NCBI GenBank assembly: GCA_963791295.1
Contig: CAWBRY010000004.1
Coordinates: forward strand, 310,001-374,000
DNA from: CAWBRY01 sp963791295
GTDB lineage: Bacteria; Bacteroidota; Bacteroidia; Chitinophagales; Chitinophagaceae
Length of the DNA stretch: 64,000 bases
Direction: 5' to 3'
Position numbers and translations under genes: made by a program. The first letter of the stretch is position 1. Every line of letters starts with the position of its first letter. The notes under the pieces were generated by a model that worked only from the letters and a program-made list of their open reading frames with translations, did not search any database and was not told the DNA's origin. Positions 1 through 8,260 of the stretch are shown in pieces.

Positions 1-452
1 TGGGCTCAGCTGAATCGGTGGGATTGATGTGTCTTCATGTTTTTGCGGAGGGCAAAAAAGAGATTTACGAAAATTTGAAGCCAGCTGCGATGAAGCTGGG
101 GGCGGCATTTCAGAAGGTGAATTTTCTTAGAGATCTAAAAGACGACTATCAGATTCTGGGAAGGATTTATTTCCCGGAGATCGATATTGAGAATTTTTCG
201 GCCCGGGCCAAATGGCAAATAGAATCGGAGATTGAAAGTGATTTCAAGGCTGCTCTTGAAGGGATTAAAAAACTCCCACCTTCCTCTAAAGGAGGCGTCT
301 ACCTGGCCTATGTATATTATCAATCTCTCTTTAATAAGATAAAGAAGCTACCGCCTCATCGTGTGCTTTCAGAGCGGATCAGGATAAATAACGGTAGAAA
401 AATTGGCCTAATGGTAAATAGCTTGCTGGAATTCAAAATGAAATTAGTTTGA
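1..452 (+). CDS. crtB: Phytoene synthase, C-terminal part (cut by window edge)
   Basis: The reading frame is open from base 3 and begins mid-protein with GSAESVGLMCLHVF, close to the GSAE(V)VG(L)MC signature of squalene/phytoene synthases. FQKVNFLRDLKDDYQILGRIYFP follows, containing the second Asp-rich motif RDLKDD that binds the prenyl diphosphate through Mg2+. The family condenses two geranylgeranyl diphosphates to phytoene, the first committed carotenoid step. About 149 C-terminal residues are visible; the start lies upstream of the window. The crtZ and crtY genes just downstream on the same strand support a carotenoid role over squalene synthesis. Confidence 0.9.
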   Translation, partial: GSAESVGLMCLHVFAEGKKEIYENLKPAAMKLGAAFQKVNFLRDLKDDYQILGRIYFPEIDIENFSARAKWQIESEIESDFKAALEGIKKLPPSSKGGVYLAYVYYQSLFNKIKKLPPHRVLSERIRINNGRKIGLMVNSLLEFKMKLV

Positions 453-472
453 GCCTTGAAAATTAATCTACA

Positions 473-946
473 ATGGAAATTACAGTAGTTAATATTCTGG
501 TTGCCCTGGCAGCCTTTATATTGATGGAGGGAGTTGCCTGGTTTACGCATAAATTCATAATGCATGGTTTATTATGGACACTTCACAAAGACCATCATAA
601 AAAAGAATCACCCGGTTTCTTTGAACGCAACGATTTTTTCTTTTTGATCTTTGCCGTTCCTGGAATTATTTGCCTGCTCATCGGTATGGCTAATGGTTAC
701 CATCTACTTTTTTGGATTGGCATAGGGATCACCTTATATGGGATGGCCTACTTCATGGTGCATGATATTTTTATTCACCAGCGTTTTAAGATTTTCCGCA
801 ATTCAGACAACACCTACTTCAGGGCGATCCGTCGGGCCCATAAGGTCCACCATAAACATATTAATAAGGAAGAGGGCGAATGTTTTGGTATGTTGTGGGT
901 GCCCCGAAAATATTTCAAGAAAATGGATGCAAGCAAAGAATCATGA
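473..946 (+). CDS. crtZ: Beta-carotene 3-hydroxylase (fatty-acid-hydroxylase superfamily)
   Basis: This 157-residue membrane protein has four His clusters typical of the non-haem di-iron CrtZ/fatty-acid hydroxylase group: HKFIMH, HKDHH, HDIFIH and HKVHHKH. Hydrophobic segments lie at the N-terminus (roughly residues 5-22) and in the middle (about 57-98). The family hydroxylates the beta-ionone rings of carotenoids to give zeaxanthin-type xanthophylls. Length is normal for the family. It starts 20 bp after crtB, and its stop overlaps the next start in an ATGA, so translational coupling with the lycopene cyclase is likely. Confidence 0.93.
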   Translation: MEITVVNILVALAAFILMEGVAWFTHKFIMHGLLWTLHKDHHKKESPGFFERNDFFFLIFAVPGIICLLIGMANGYHLLFWIGIGITLYGMAYFMVHDIFIHQRFKIFRNSDNTYFRAIRRAHKVHHKHINKEEGECFGMLWVPRKYFKKMDASKES

Positions 947-1653
947 AATTCACCTATCTGCTTGTCAATCTATTTGCGGTCATTATTCCAATAGCGTTTT
1001 CTTTTCACCCGAAATTGCAGTTTTATAGGACATGGAAAGCTTTCATTCCAGCTATATTTATAACGGGTATTTGTTTTCTTTTCTGGGATAGTTACTTTGT
1101 TTCATTAGGCATATGGGGATTTAATCCACAATATATTACGGGCATCAAAGTGCGCAACCTACCCATTGAAGAGGTTTTATTTTTTTTCTGCATTCCCTAC
1201 GCATGCATTTTCACGTTCCATTGCCTAAGTGGCCTAGTTGCGCTATCAGAAAGAAAAATAAGCGTGCACCGACTGACTACGATCCTGATCTCAGTTCTAA
1301 CCATTGTCGGGGTTGTCTTTTATGAAAGAATGTATACGATCGCTACTTTCTTAGTTCTCGCCGCCTTGTTATCGACAATGCAGTTTGTGCTTAGGATAAA
1401 TTGGCTCCGTCAATTCTATTTCACCTTCGCCATACTTCTTATTCCTTTTCTGGTCGTCAACGGTATTCTTACCGGCACAGGGCTGAAAGCCCCAGTGGTA
1501 TGGTATAATAATGAGGAGACTATGGGTTTTAGAATATTGACCATCCCGGTCGAAGACGTTTTCTACGGCATGGCTTTAATATTAATGAACATTTCGATTT
1601 ACCGCTTTTTTTTGAGCAAATACAAAAATCAACTTTATCCTTTTCAATCATAG
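943..1653 (+). CDS. crtY: Lycopene cyclase, fused CrtYc-CrtYd type membrane protein
   Basis: The 236-residue polytopic membrane protein contains two copies of the lycopene-cyclase domain. The first ends in NLPIEEVLFFF and the second in IPVEDVFYGMAL; these P(I/V)E(E/D) motifs mark the heterodimeric CrtYc/CrtYd family, here in one chain. It should cyclise lycopene to beta-carotene, the substrate of the adjacent hydroxylase. A longer in-frame ORF reaches back to 880. The ATG at 943 is preferred because it forms an ATGA overlap with crtZ and gives a clean N-terminal membrane segment. The last 10 bp overlap the convergent xth gene. Confidence 0.88.
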   Translation: MKFTYLLVNLFAVIIPIAFSFHPKLQFYRTWKAFIPAIFITGICFLFWDSYFVSLGIWGFNPQYITGIKVRNLPIEEVLFFFCIPYACIFTFHCLSGLVALSERKISVHRLTTILISVLTIVGVVFYERMYTIATFLVLAALLSTMQFVLRINWLRQFYFTFAILLIPFLVVNGILTGTGLKAPVVWYNNEETMGFRILTIPVEDVFYGMALILMNISIYRFFLSKYKNQLYPFQS

Positions 1654-2420
1654 TCAAGTTCTATCCAAACCGGCGCATGATCACTGGTCTTCTCCCAGCC
1701 CCGGACATGCTTGTCTACTCCTCCTTTCTTTAGGCGCTTTCCCAAAGGCTTGTTCAGCAAGAAATGATCGAGGCGTAAACCCGCATCTCGTCCATAAGCA
1801 TTGCGGAAATAATCCCAGAAAGTATAGATCCTTTCTTTTGGAAATAATTTGCGTATGGCATCGGTCCACCCCTGCTCTACCAAACGCTTAAACGCATTGC
1901 GGACCTCTATCCGAAACAAAGCATCATTCACCCATTTCTCCGGCTTGTAGACATCCAGTTCCGTAGGCATCACGTTGAAATCGCCGATTAGTGCAACAGG
2001 TACGCCTTCTCCCAACAACTTTTTGGCATGTGCGGAAAGTCGCTTAAACCATTTTAATTTATACTCGAACTTGAGACCGGGATAAGGATTTCCATTGGGA
2101 AGATAAAGACAGCCAATCACCATATTATTTACGATCGCTTCTATATACCGGCTGTGCATGTCCAGTGGATCGCCCGGCAAAGCCCGGCGAATCTCGACAA
2201 TTTCAGCACCTTTAGCAAGGATCGCCACTCCATTCCAGCTTTTTTGCCCATGCCAAATAGCTGAATATCCTAAATCCTTCAGCGCTCTTTCTGGAAACTT
2301 ATCAAATGGCGCCTTTAACTCCTGCAAACAAAGTATATCCGGCTTTGCTTCCTTTAACCACCGAAGCAATACTGCCAGGCGTCCATTTATACCATTCACA
2401 TTGTACGTCGCGATCTTCAT
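1644..2420 (-). CDS. xth: Exodeoxyribonuclease III family AP endonuclease
   Basis: This 258-residue protein begins MKIATYNVNGINGR, the N-terminal EEP-nuclease motif. Also visible are LCLQELK (metal-binding Glu), GDFNVMP and a C-terminal KTSDHAPVW with the catalytic SDH. The family cleaves DNA 5' of abasic sites and degrades 3' ends from duplexes in base-excision repair. Length matches ExoIII (about 255-270). It is convergent with crtY and overlaps its 3' end by 10 bp. The start codon lies 3 bp from a heptamer repeat array shared with the kdpE stop codon. Confidence 0.94.
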   Translation of the reverse strand: MKIATYNVNGINGRLAVLLRWLKEAKPDILCLQELKAPFDKFPERALKDLGYSAIWHGQKSWNGVAILAKGAEIVEIRRALPGDPLDMHSRYIEAIVNNMVIGCLYLPNGNPYPGLKFEYKLKWFKRLSAHAKKLLGEGVPVALIGDFNVMPTELDVYKPEKWVNDALFRIEVRNAFKRLVEQGWTDAIRKLFPKERIYTFWDYFRNAYGRDAGLRLDHFLLNKPLGKRLKKGGVDKHVRGWEKTSDHAPVWIELDYD

Positions 2421-2423
2421 TTC

Positions 2424-2451
2424 TTAATTATTGATTACTGATTATTGATTT
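2424..2451. repeat. Short heptamer array, TTGATTA family
   Basis: Four consecutive 7-bp units read ttaatta, ttgatta, ctgatta and ttgattt on the plus strand. The kdpE stop codon (2442-2444 read on minus) lies inside the array, and the xth start lies 3 bp beyond it. The same unit recurs at 40475-40509 and 55071-55153. Confidence 0.75.
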
Positions 2452-3152
2452 TCTTCTTTCATTCTGTCCCTGCTTGAATTAAATCGGTATCCAACTCCTG
2501 ACTCCGTAAGTAAATATTCCGGGCTATTCGGATCTTCTTCAATTTTCTTTCTTATTTGAGCGACGAAGACCCTTAGATATTGCGATTGATTGATAAATCC
2601 GGGCCCCCATATAGCGCGGAGAAGAAATTGATGAGTTAATACCTTACCGTCATTTTTTGCAAGAAGCGCCAACAAATTATATTCCGTTGCAGTCAACCTG
2701 ACAAGTTCACCTTTTCTTTTCACGGCCCGGGAATGAAGATCAATTTGAAGATCATCTGTATCAATGACCGGGTCGCTTTCTTCCGGAATCATGCTTCTTA
2801 GAGCAGATCGTATCCTGGCTAATAACTCTCCGGTCCGCCATGGTTTGCATAAGTAATCATTGGCTCCGTAATCCAACGCTTTTACAATCGTTTCTTCCTT
2901 ATTTTGAACCGAAAGAATGATAATCGGATTAGTGTGCCATTGTCTCAATTCCTGCAGAACAGTAAGCCCGTCCTTATCAGGCAATCCCAGATCAAGCAGA
3001 ATGAGATCAGGAGGATGATTGGAAGCCATGATAATTCCTTCCTTTGCCGTACCGGCATAGTTCACTGTATAGTTGTTTGTCTTCAATGTGATTTCCAGCA
3101 ACTTCCGGATCTGTTCCTCGTCATCAATGATCAATATTTCGGCCTTGTTCAT
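2442..3152 (-). CDS. kdpE: Response regulator, OmpR/KdpE family
   Basis: This 236-residue protein has an N-terminal receiver domain (about 1-120) with the acidic pair D10/D11, phospho-acceptor D54 in LILLDLGLPD and the conserved Lys in LCKPW. The C-terminal winged-helix DNA-binding domain (about 135-230) contains VRLTATEYNLLALLAKN. It follows the sensor kinase by 3 bp on the same strand and sits beside kup and the kdp operon, so assignment as KdpE is well supported. It would activate kdp when potassium is limiting. The last codons and stop run into a heptamer repeat. Confidence 0.88.
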   Translation of the reverse strand: MNKAEILIIDDEEQIRKLLEITLKTNNYTVNYAGTAKEGIIMASNHPPDLILLDLGLPDKDGLTVLQELRQWHTNPIIILSVQNKEETIVKALDYGANDYLCKPWRTGELLARIRSALRSMIPEESDPVIDTDDLQIDLHSRAVKRKGELVRLTATEYNLLALLAKNDGKVLTHQFLLRAIWGPGFINQSQYLRVFVAQIRKKIEEDPNSPEYLLTESGVGYRFNSSRDRMKEENQ

Positions 3153-3155
3153 AGC

Positions 3156-4226
3156 TTACATCCTTAAGTTTGACATCTCACATGGAATTTCTATCGTAAA
3201 CCGGGCGCCACCGGTAGAAACATTCTTTAAGCTGACACTGCCTTTCAACGCTTCTGCAAACCCCTTTACAATGGACAACCCAAGGCCGGTGCCGCCTGCC
3301 TTTGAATCCTTTAGACGGTAAAACTTATCAAAGACGTTCTGTATTTCACCTTCGGGAAACCCTTCGCCATTGTCCTCAACAATTATTTGTAAAATATCCG
3401 CATGATTGATCGCTGATACATTAATCACACTGTCCTCCTTTGTATAAAGGCATGCGTTGTTGAGTAAATTATATATTATTTGTTCCAGCATCACTTTATC
3501 AGTTTTGACCAGCGGTAAGTTTGGATTTATGTTTATACTGATCTTCTGCCTCGGTTTCTTCTCATCAATCTTTTTTACAGTCGAATAAACCAGGTCACTG
3601 ATGTCGGTCCAGTCTTTCTTAAGATTTATAAAGCCTGCCTCGAGCCTGGACATATTCAGTAGGTTCTCCACTTGCTGATTCAACCGGAAGGAGGCCTTGG
3701 CGATTTCCGTTACCAATTGGTCCCTGTTTCCCGCTGTGAGCTCTTTGTTATTCGATTGCAGGTTATCGGTTGCGGCGATGATCGTTGAAATAGGTGTCCT
3801 GAGTTCGTGGGAAAGGGAATGTAATAGTGTGTCGTATAGTCTTAAAGTATTGGCTTTCTCTTCTTTTTGACGCGCGGTCTTCTCAATCTGGCGGATCTTG
3901 AATGTCAGTGCCGCATTGATCAGCGCAATAACAAAATACATGATAAAAAGGATCACATCCTCGGCCGCACCAACGTGAAATGTGAAACGCGGAGGAATGA
4001 AAAAGTAATTCCAGATAAATGCACTCAGGATGGCTGATAGGAGAACAGGCAATATGTCGAATAGTGCCGCAATGAGAGAAACAATCAGCAGCATGATAAA
4101 TGCAACAACGCGATATCCGAGAAAAGGCGCAATCACATAACAAATGCCAGCTACAACCAGTACGGATAAAATACTTATCAGATACTGATGCTTTCGGTCA
4201 ACCTTCGTTTTCAAAAAACCACTCAT
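3156..4226 (-). CDS. kdpD: Sensor histidine kinase, KdpD C-terminal half (DUF4118 + HisKA + HATPase)
   Basis: The 356-residue protein starts at the ATG at 4226, followed by four membrane segments (about 15-35, 38-55, 58-76, 88-108), the KdpD transmembrane (DUF4118) arrangement. HisKA carries H140 in SLSHELRTP. The HATPase domain shows an N box (NLLNNACLY), DNGEGFP and GGTGLGLSIVKGF. The N-terminal KdpD and universal-stress domains of classical KdpD are absent; they occur as a separate gene at 12624. A longer ORF to 4346 exists, but its first 40 residues look non-coding. It is paired with kdpE 3 bp downstream. Confidence 0.85.
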   Translation of the reverse strand: MSGFLKTKVDRKHQYLISILSVLVVAGICYVIAPFLGYRVVAFIMLLIVSLIAALFDILPVLLSAILSAFIWNYFFIPPRFTFHVGAAEDVILFIMYFVIALINAALTFKIRQIEKTARQKEEKANTLRLYDTLLHSLSHELRTPISTIIAATDNLQSNNKELTAGNRDQLVTEIAKASFRLNQQVENLLNMSRLEAGFINLKKDWTDISDLVYSTVKKIDEKKPRQKISININPNLPLVKTDKVMLEQIIYNLLNNACLYTKEDSVINVSAINHADILQIIVEDNGEGFPEGEIQNVFDKFYRLKDSKAGGTGLGLSIVKGFAEALKGSVSLKNVSTGGARFTIEIPCEMSNLRM

Positions 4227-4356
4227 GGAATGGAAATATATAACAAATGTATGCCGACAGCTAGAAGCGCAGAACAAATACGCTGAGACGCATAAAGATT
4301 TTATAAAGATTTGTTCTGGAAGAGGCTCTTTATGGAAGGTTTGCATAGTACTGGTC

Positions 4357-4364
4357 TACTTTTG
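4357..4364 (+). promoter_or_regulatory. Possible -7 box (TACTTTTG) upstream of kup
   Basis: The octamer fits the Bacteroidota TAnnTTTG -7 consensus and lies 23 bp before the kup start, in the divergent kdpD/kup intergenic space. No TTG -33 element is found at 19-20 bp, so support is limited to the -7 match and position. Confidence 0.35.
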
Positions 4365-4387
4365 TTTTTGGAAATTTATTCCTTTCA

Positions 4388-6358
4388 ATGTCCACACAGA
4401 ACAGGGTATCCTTTGCAGGAATTTTGATCGCCTTAGGAATTATTTATGGTGATATCGGCACTTCTCCTCTTTATGTTTTGAATGCCATAACAAGTGGTAA
4501 AGTAATTTCAGAAAAACTCGTAGTCGGCTCCTTATCATTGATCATCTGGACATTGACTCTTCAAACGACCATTAAATATGTTATCCTGACACTGAATGCC
4601 GATAATCGCGGTGAAGGCGGCATCTTTTCACTTTATGCACTCGTAAGGCGAAGGGCAAAATGGTTAGTGCTCCCTGCCATGTTGGGAGGAGCAGCGCTCT
4701 TGGCAGATGGAATGATAACTCCTCCCATTTCTGTGACCTCAGCAGTGGAAGGACTAAAACAAGTGCCTGTACTATCCACCATTACCCAGCCAACGATCAT
4801 TTATATTGTTTTAGGGATCCTGAGCATGTTGTTTTTTATTCAGCAATTCGGCACAGCATTTATTGGAAAGTTTTTCGGTCCGATCATGGCTTGCTGGTTT
4901 ATCATGCTGGCCCTATTGGGCAGCTTCCATATCATGGAAGACTTCCTAATTCTGAAAGCTTTTAGTCCTACTTATGGAATTCAACTATTGATTGATTACC
5001 CCAAAGGATTTTATATCCTCGGAGGTGTGTTTCTCTGTACAACGGGAGCTGAAGCGCTTTACTCCGATCTCGGGCACTGTGGGAAATGGAATATTCGCTA
5101 CTCCTGGATTTTCGTGAAGACTTGCCTGATCACGAATTACCTGGGTCAGGGCGCATGGCTGTTGAGCCATTATAATGGGAAGACCATTACTTCAGAAATG
5201 ATCAATAAGGGCTTTAATCCCTTTTATGGAGTGATGCCCGACTGGTTTTTATATTTTGGAATTGCTATTGCAACTGCTGCAGCGATCATTGCAAGCCAGG
5301 CATTGATATCAGGATCCTTTACACTGATCAGCGAAGCTATGAGATTGAGCCTATGGCCAAAGCTTCGCATTCAATACCCCACAGAGGCGCGAGGTCAACT
5401 ATACATCCCTGGAATCAACCTGGTGCTGTTCGCCGGTTGCGTCGGCATCGTCTTATACTTTCAAAAAGCAGCCAACATGGAGGCGGCATATGGTTTGGCC
5501 ATTACTTTATGTATGATCGCCACCTCGATACTTTTTTCTAACTACCTCGTGATGAAAAGAAAGGTCCCCACCCTCGTTTATTTTTATTTGCTTCTGTTCC
5601 TCACCATTGAGATCAGTTTTCTATTCGCCAACTTTCAAAAATTTCCTCATGGCGGATATGTTGCCCTAATCGTCGGTGGGCTGCTATTCCTGGTCATGTA
5701 TATATGGTATAGAGCAAGGAAAATCAAGAACCGTTACGTTGAATTCGTGAGACTGGAGCATTACATTCCCAAAATACAGCAACTCAGTAGCGATCGCGCT
5801 ATCCCCAAATATGCTACGCACCTGGTGTTCATGACAAGTGCAGACAATCCGAAAGAGATTGAGCATAAAATCATTTATTCTATTCTCAGCAAGAATCCGA
5901 AACGGGCCGACATCTATTGGTTCGTGCATGTCGATACGATGGATGACCCATACACGTCGGAATACAAGGTGGAACATATTATCCCAAACGATATAATACG
6001 AATCGACTTCAAATTGGGATTTAGAGTGGAGACGCGGATAAACCTAATGTTCAGAAAGGTGGTAGAAGACCTCATTTCAAATAAAGAGGTGAGTATTTTC
6101 AGTCGATACGAAAGCCCGTCCAATAGCAACACAGCCGTTGGGGATTTCCAGTTCGTGGTCATGGAGAAATACTTAAGCCAGGATTATGAACTTCCCTTTA
6201 TTGAAAAGGTGATCATGAAACTTCATTTCTGGCTGAAAGATGTCAGCCTTTCCGAAGAACGAGGATTCGGTCTGGATCCGAATAACGTGACTGTCGAAAA
6301 ATTCCCGCTGATTGTAGGTCAGGTCAGCAATTTGAAGATGCGAAGGGTGGAAGTTTGA
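4388..6358 (+). CDS. kup: Low-affinity potassium transporter Kup
   Basis: The 656-residue protein has the Kup/HAK/KT signature near its N-terminus (GIIYGDIGTSPLYVL), then GEGGIFSLYALV, about twelve membrane segments and a hydrophilic C-terminal domain of roughly 200 residues. The family imports K+ with protons. Length agrees with bacterial Kup (about 620-660). It is transcribed divergently from the kdpDE-like pair and lies 21 bp upstream of a sigma-54-type response regulator, which places constitutive and inducible K+ uptake genes side by side. Confidence 0.94.
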   Translation: MSTQNRVSFAGILIALGIIYGDIGTSPLYVLNAITSGKVISEKLVVGSLSLIIWTLTLQTTIKYVILTLNADNRGEGGIFSLYALVRRRAKWLVLPAMLGGAALLADGMITPPISVTSAVEGLKQVPVLSTITQPTIIYIVLGILSMLFFIQQFGTAFIGKFFGPIMACWFIMLALLGSFHIMEDFLILKAFSPTYGIQLLIDYPKGFYILGGVFLCTTGAEALYSDLGHCGKWNIRYSWIFVKTCLITNYLGQGAWLLSHYNGKTITSEMINKGFNPFYGVMPDWFLYFGIAIATAAAIIASQALISGSFTLISEAMRLSLWPKLRIQYPTEARGQLYIPGINLVLFAGCVGIVLYFQKAANMEAAYGLAITLCMIATSILFSNYLVMKRKVPTLVYFYLLLFLTIEISFLFANFQKFPHGGYVALIVGGLLFLVMYIWYRARKIKNRYVEFVRLEHYIPKIQQLSSDRAIPKYATHLVFMTSADNPKEIEHKIIYSILSKNPKRADIYWFVHVDTMDDPYTSEYKVEHIIPNDIIRIDFKLGFRVETRINLMFRKVVEDLISNKEVSIFSRYESPSNSNTAVGDFQFVVMEKYLSQDYELPFIEKVIMKLHFWLKDVSLSEERGFGLDPNNVTVEKFPLIVGQVSNLKMRRVEV

Positions 6359-6379
6359 AACAAACAGGAGGCTTAAAAA

Positions 6380-7711
6380 ATGACACAAAATATTTTGATC
6401 ATCGATGATGAAGAGCAATTGCGAAAACTGCTCACAAGAATTATTTCATTGGAAGGCTTCAAAGTATTCGAAAGCGGTAATTTGAAAACTGCCGTGGAAT
6501 TACTTTCCCAACACCCTATCGATGTGGTGTTATGCGATATTCGATTGCCTGATGGGAATGGTGTCGAATTTGTAAAAATAGTAAAGTCCAAATTCTCGCT
6601 TGTTGAGATCATTTTGCTTACAGCCTATGGCAATATTGCTGATGGCGTCCAGGCCATTAAAAATGGCGCCTTCGATTATATCGTAAAGGGAAATGATAAT
6701 GACCGGATCGTTCCCTTACTCCACCAGGCCATGGATCGTGCCTTGCAAAACAAGAAATTGGCGCTCCGGATCGCTAATAAACCAGTAAATGATTTTACAT
6801 CTGTTATCGGCAACAGCCCGGCCATCAAGAATGCGATCAATCTTGCACGAAAAATTTCTGAAAGTGATTCTACTGTCTTATTGTTAGGGGAAACCGGCAC
6901 CGGTAAGGAAATCTTTGCTAATGCCATCCACCTTAACAGCAAACGAAGAAATCATCCGTTGATCGCCATTAATTGTAGCGCCTTTAACAAGGAATTGTTA
7001 GAAGGAGAATTATTCGGTCATAAAGCAGGTGCGTATACCGGAGCTTCTAAGGATAAGAAGGGCTTGATTGAATTGGCAGAGGAAGGAACCTTGCTTCTCG
7101 ATGAAATTGGGGAATTGAATATTGATTTGCAAGCCAAACTGCTCCGCTTTTTGGAAAATGGCGAGTTCATTAAGTTGGGTGATACAAAGATATCCAGGGC
7201 CAATGTAAGAATAATAGCGGCTACAAACCGGGATTTGCAAAAACAGGTGCAAGAGGGAATGTTTCGGGAAGATCTCTATTATCGTCTCAATGTATTCATG
7301 ATACAATTGCCGGCTCTTCGCTACCGGAATGAGGACATATTGCTCTTAGCTGATTATTTCCTGGAGCGAAGTATTAATGGCGCGGGCAGGAAAAAACGAC
7401 TGTCTGACGAGGCATTACATCTTTTAGAACGGCATTGCTGGAGGGGCAACATCAGGGAACTTAAAAATGTGATTGACCGTGCTGTTATACTTGTGGATGG
7501 TGAAGAAATCCTGCCCGAGCATTTGCCCTTCGAGATCCAGCAACAGGGAGAAAAGAGCAAGCTGGGATTGTCACTTGCGGCGGTTGAAAAGCAACATATC
7601 CAGAAAATTCTTCAATACACCAATGGCAACAAGACACGTGCTGCCGACTATTTGGGTATCGGATTAACAACACTATACAGAAAACTGGAGGAGTATCATA
7701 TTGCCAGGTAG
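6380..7711 (+). CDS. Sigma-54-dependent response regulator (NtrC family)
   Basis: The 443-residue protein has a receiver domain (D9/D10, phospho-acceptor D53 in LCDIRLPDG). The AAA+ domain has Walker A GETGTGKE at 170-177, the sigma-54 contact loop as GAYTGA at 217-222, and Walker B LLLDEIGEL. A C-terminal Fis-type helix-turn-helix follows (TRAADYLGIGLTTLYRKLEEY). Such proteins activate RpoN promoters from upstream sites. It lies between kup and the kdp operon with 21 bp to kup, suggesting a role in potassium uptake. Its kinase may be the sensor at 13745; this pairing is inference. Confidence 0.9.
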   Translation: MTQNILIIDDEEQLRKLLTRIISLEGFKVFESGNLKTAVELLSQHPIDVVLCDIRLPDGNGVEFVKIVKSKFSLVEIILLTAYGNIADGVQAIKNGAFDYIVKGNDNDRIVPLLHQAMDRALQNKKLALRIANKPVNDFTSVIGNSPAIKNAINLARKISESDSTVLLLGETGTGKEIFANAIHLNSKRRNHPLIAINCSAFNKELLEGELFGHKAGAYTGASKDKKGLIELAEEGTLLLDEIGELNIDLQAKLLRFLENGEFIKLGDTKISRANVRIIAATNRDLQKQVQEGMFREDLYYRLNVFMIQLPALRYRNEDILLLADYFLERSINGAGRKKRLSDEALHLLERHCWRGNIRELKNVIDRAVILVDGEEILPEHLPFEIQQQGEKSKLGLSLAAVEKQHIQKILQYTNGNKTRAADYLGIGLTTLYRKLEEYHIAR

Positions 7712-7712
7712 T

Positions 7713-7748
7713 TTTTCATTTTGAAAATCACCCTTTCAATTTGAAAGG
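7713..7748. promoter_or_regulatory. Two tandem dyad-symmetric sites downstream of the sigma-54 regulator
   Basis: Directly after the regulator stop codon lie two palindromes. TTTTCA-ttt-TGAAAA is at 7713-7727 and the perfect CCTTTCAA-t-TTGAAAGG is at 7732-7748. Their centres are 20 bp apart, about two helical turns, as expected for paired activator dimers on one DNA face. They precede the kdp operon by about 160-190 bp, a normal enhancer distance for an NtrC-type activator. Binding by the neighbouring regulator is inference. Confidence 0.5.
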
Positions 7749-7908
7749 CATTCTAATTCAAACGTATCGATTGTCTGTTGCATCCGGGTCTGTAATAGGT
7801 TCAATTTCAATGGCTAATGGCCTTTTATCTACACTTGAAGAATCGAGGCATCGCTTTTGGCCTCTCCCATTGACGCCAAATATTTTTCCCATGTTAACAG
7901 GCTTTGAA

Positions 7909-8043
7909 ATGGTAAATGATAAGAAACCCAGGTTGGGCGATGAAGCACCACGATGGAAAGACTTCCTTATAGTAATTATGATTGTCGCCATCCTCATCGC
8001 TCTTTCCTGGATAACGTGGTTCAAATTCGGATGGTTTCATTAA
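7909..8043 (+). CDS. Small single-span membrane protein upstream of kdpF
   Basis: This 44-residue ORF starts at the ATG at 7909. A charged stretch of about 18 residues (MVNDKKPRLGDEAPRWKD) precedes one membrane helix (about residues 19-37). A longer frame to 7741 would run back through the palindromic sites and has unconvincing composition, so the short form is preferred. It precedes another micro-ORF and kdpF on the same strand with 16 bp spacing. I do not recognise a named family. Position suggests a small accessory or assembly peptide of the Kdp complex, which is inference. Confidence 0.55.
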   Translation: MVNDKKPRLGDEAPRWKDFLIVIMIVAILIALSWITWFKFGWFH

Positions 8044-8059
8044 TGATAATACTAAAATT

Positions 8060-8146
8060 ATGTTCTTACCCATATTGCTGCTCGCAGCCGGACTCTTCTG
8101 TTTTTGGTTCTTCTTCCGATCTGTCGATTGGTTCGATAAAATCTAA
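8060..8146 (+). CDS. 28-residue hydrophobic micro-protein upstream of kdpF
   Basis: The ATG at 8060 opens a frame encoding MFLPILLLAAGLFCFW and ending in SVDWFDKI. It is essentially one membrane helix with a short charged tail. It is too short for ordinary gene finding. It sits 16 bp after the 44-residue ORF and 29 bp before kdpF, in line with the operon. Coding is supported by position, the intact start and stop and the membrane-helix pattern, not by a family I can name. Confidence 0.5.
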   Translation: MFLPILLLAAGLFCFWFFFRSVDWFDKI

Positions 8147-8175
8147 GATTAATTCGCTTATTAAATGTCTGATCC

Positions 8176-8256
8176 ATGATGCTCGCACTATTTTTTTTAT
8201 CCATCCTTGTTTTTTTATATCTGCTGTATGTATTAGTCAAACCTGAAAAATTCTGA
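8176..8256 (+). CDS. kdpF: KdpF, small subunit of the K+-transporting ATPase
   Basis: The frame from 8176 (ATGATG, so 8179 is equally possible) encodes 26 residues: one membrane helix ending YVLVKPEKF. This matches KdpF peptides, which are 25-30 residues with a C-terminal KPE(K/R)F. KdpF stabilises the KdpABC complex in the inner membrane. It ends 4 bp before kdpA, the usual tight spacing. Confidence 0.82.
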   Translation: MMLALFFLSILVFLYLLYVLVKPEKF

Positions 8257-8260
8257 TCGT

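Noticed and set aside
7846..7874. Sigma-54 -24/-12 promoter for kdp
   Set aside because: AGGCAT-N5-TTGG has GG in place of GC at -12, and TTGGCC...TTGAC has spacing one base too long. Neither is good enough to annotate.
7741..7908. Longer start for the 44-residue ORF (would give 100 residues)
   Set aside because: The extension starts inside a perfect palindrome, has no membrane or domain pattern, and covers the likely control region of the kdp operon.
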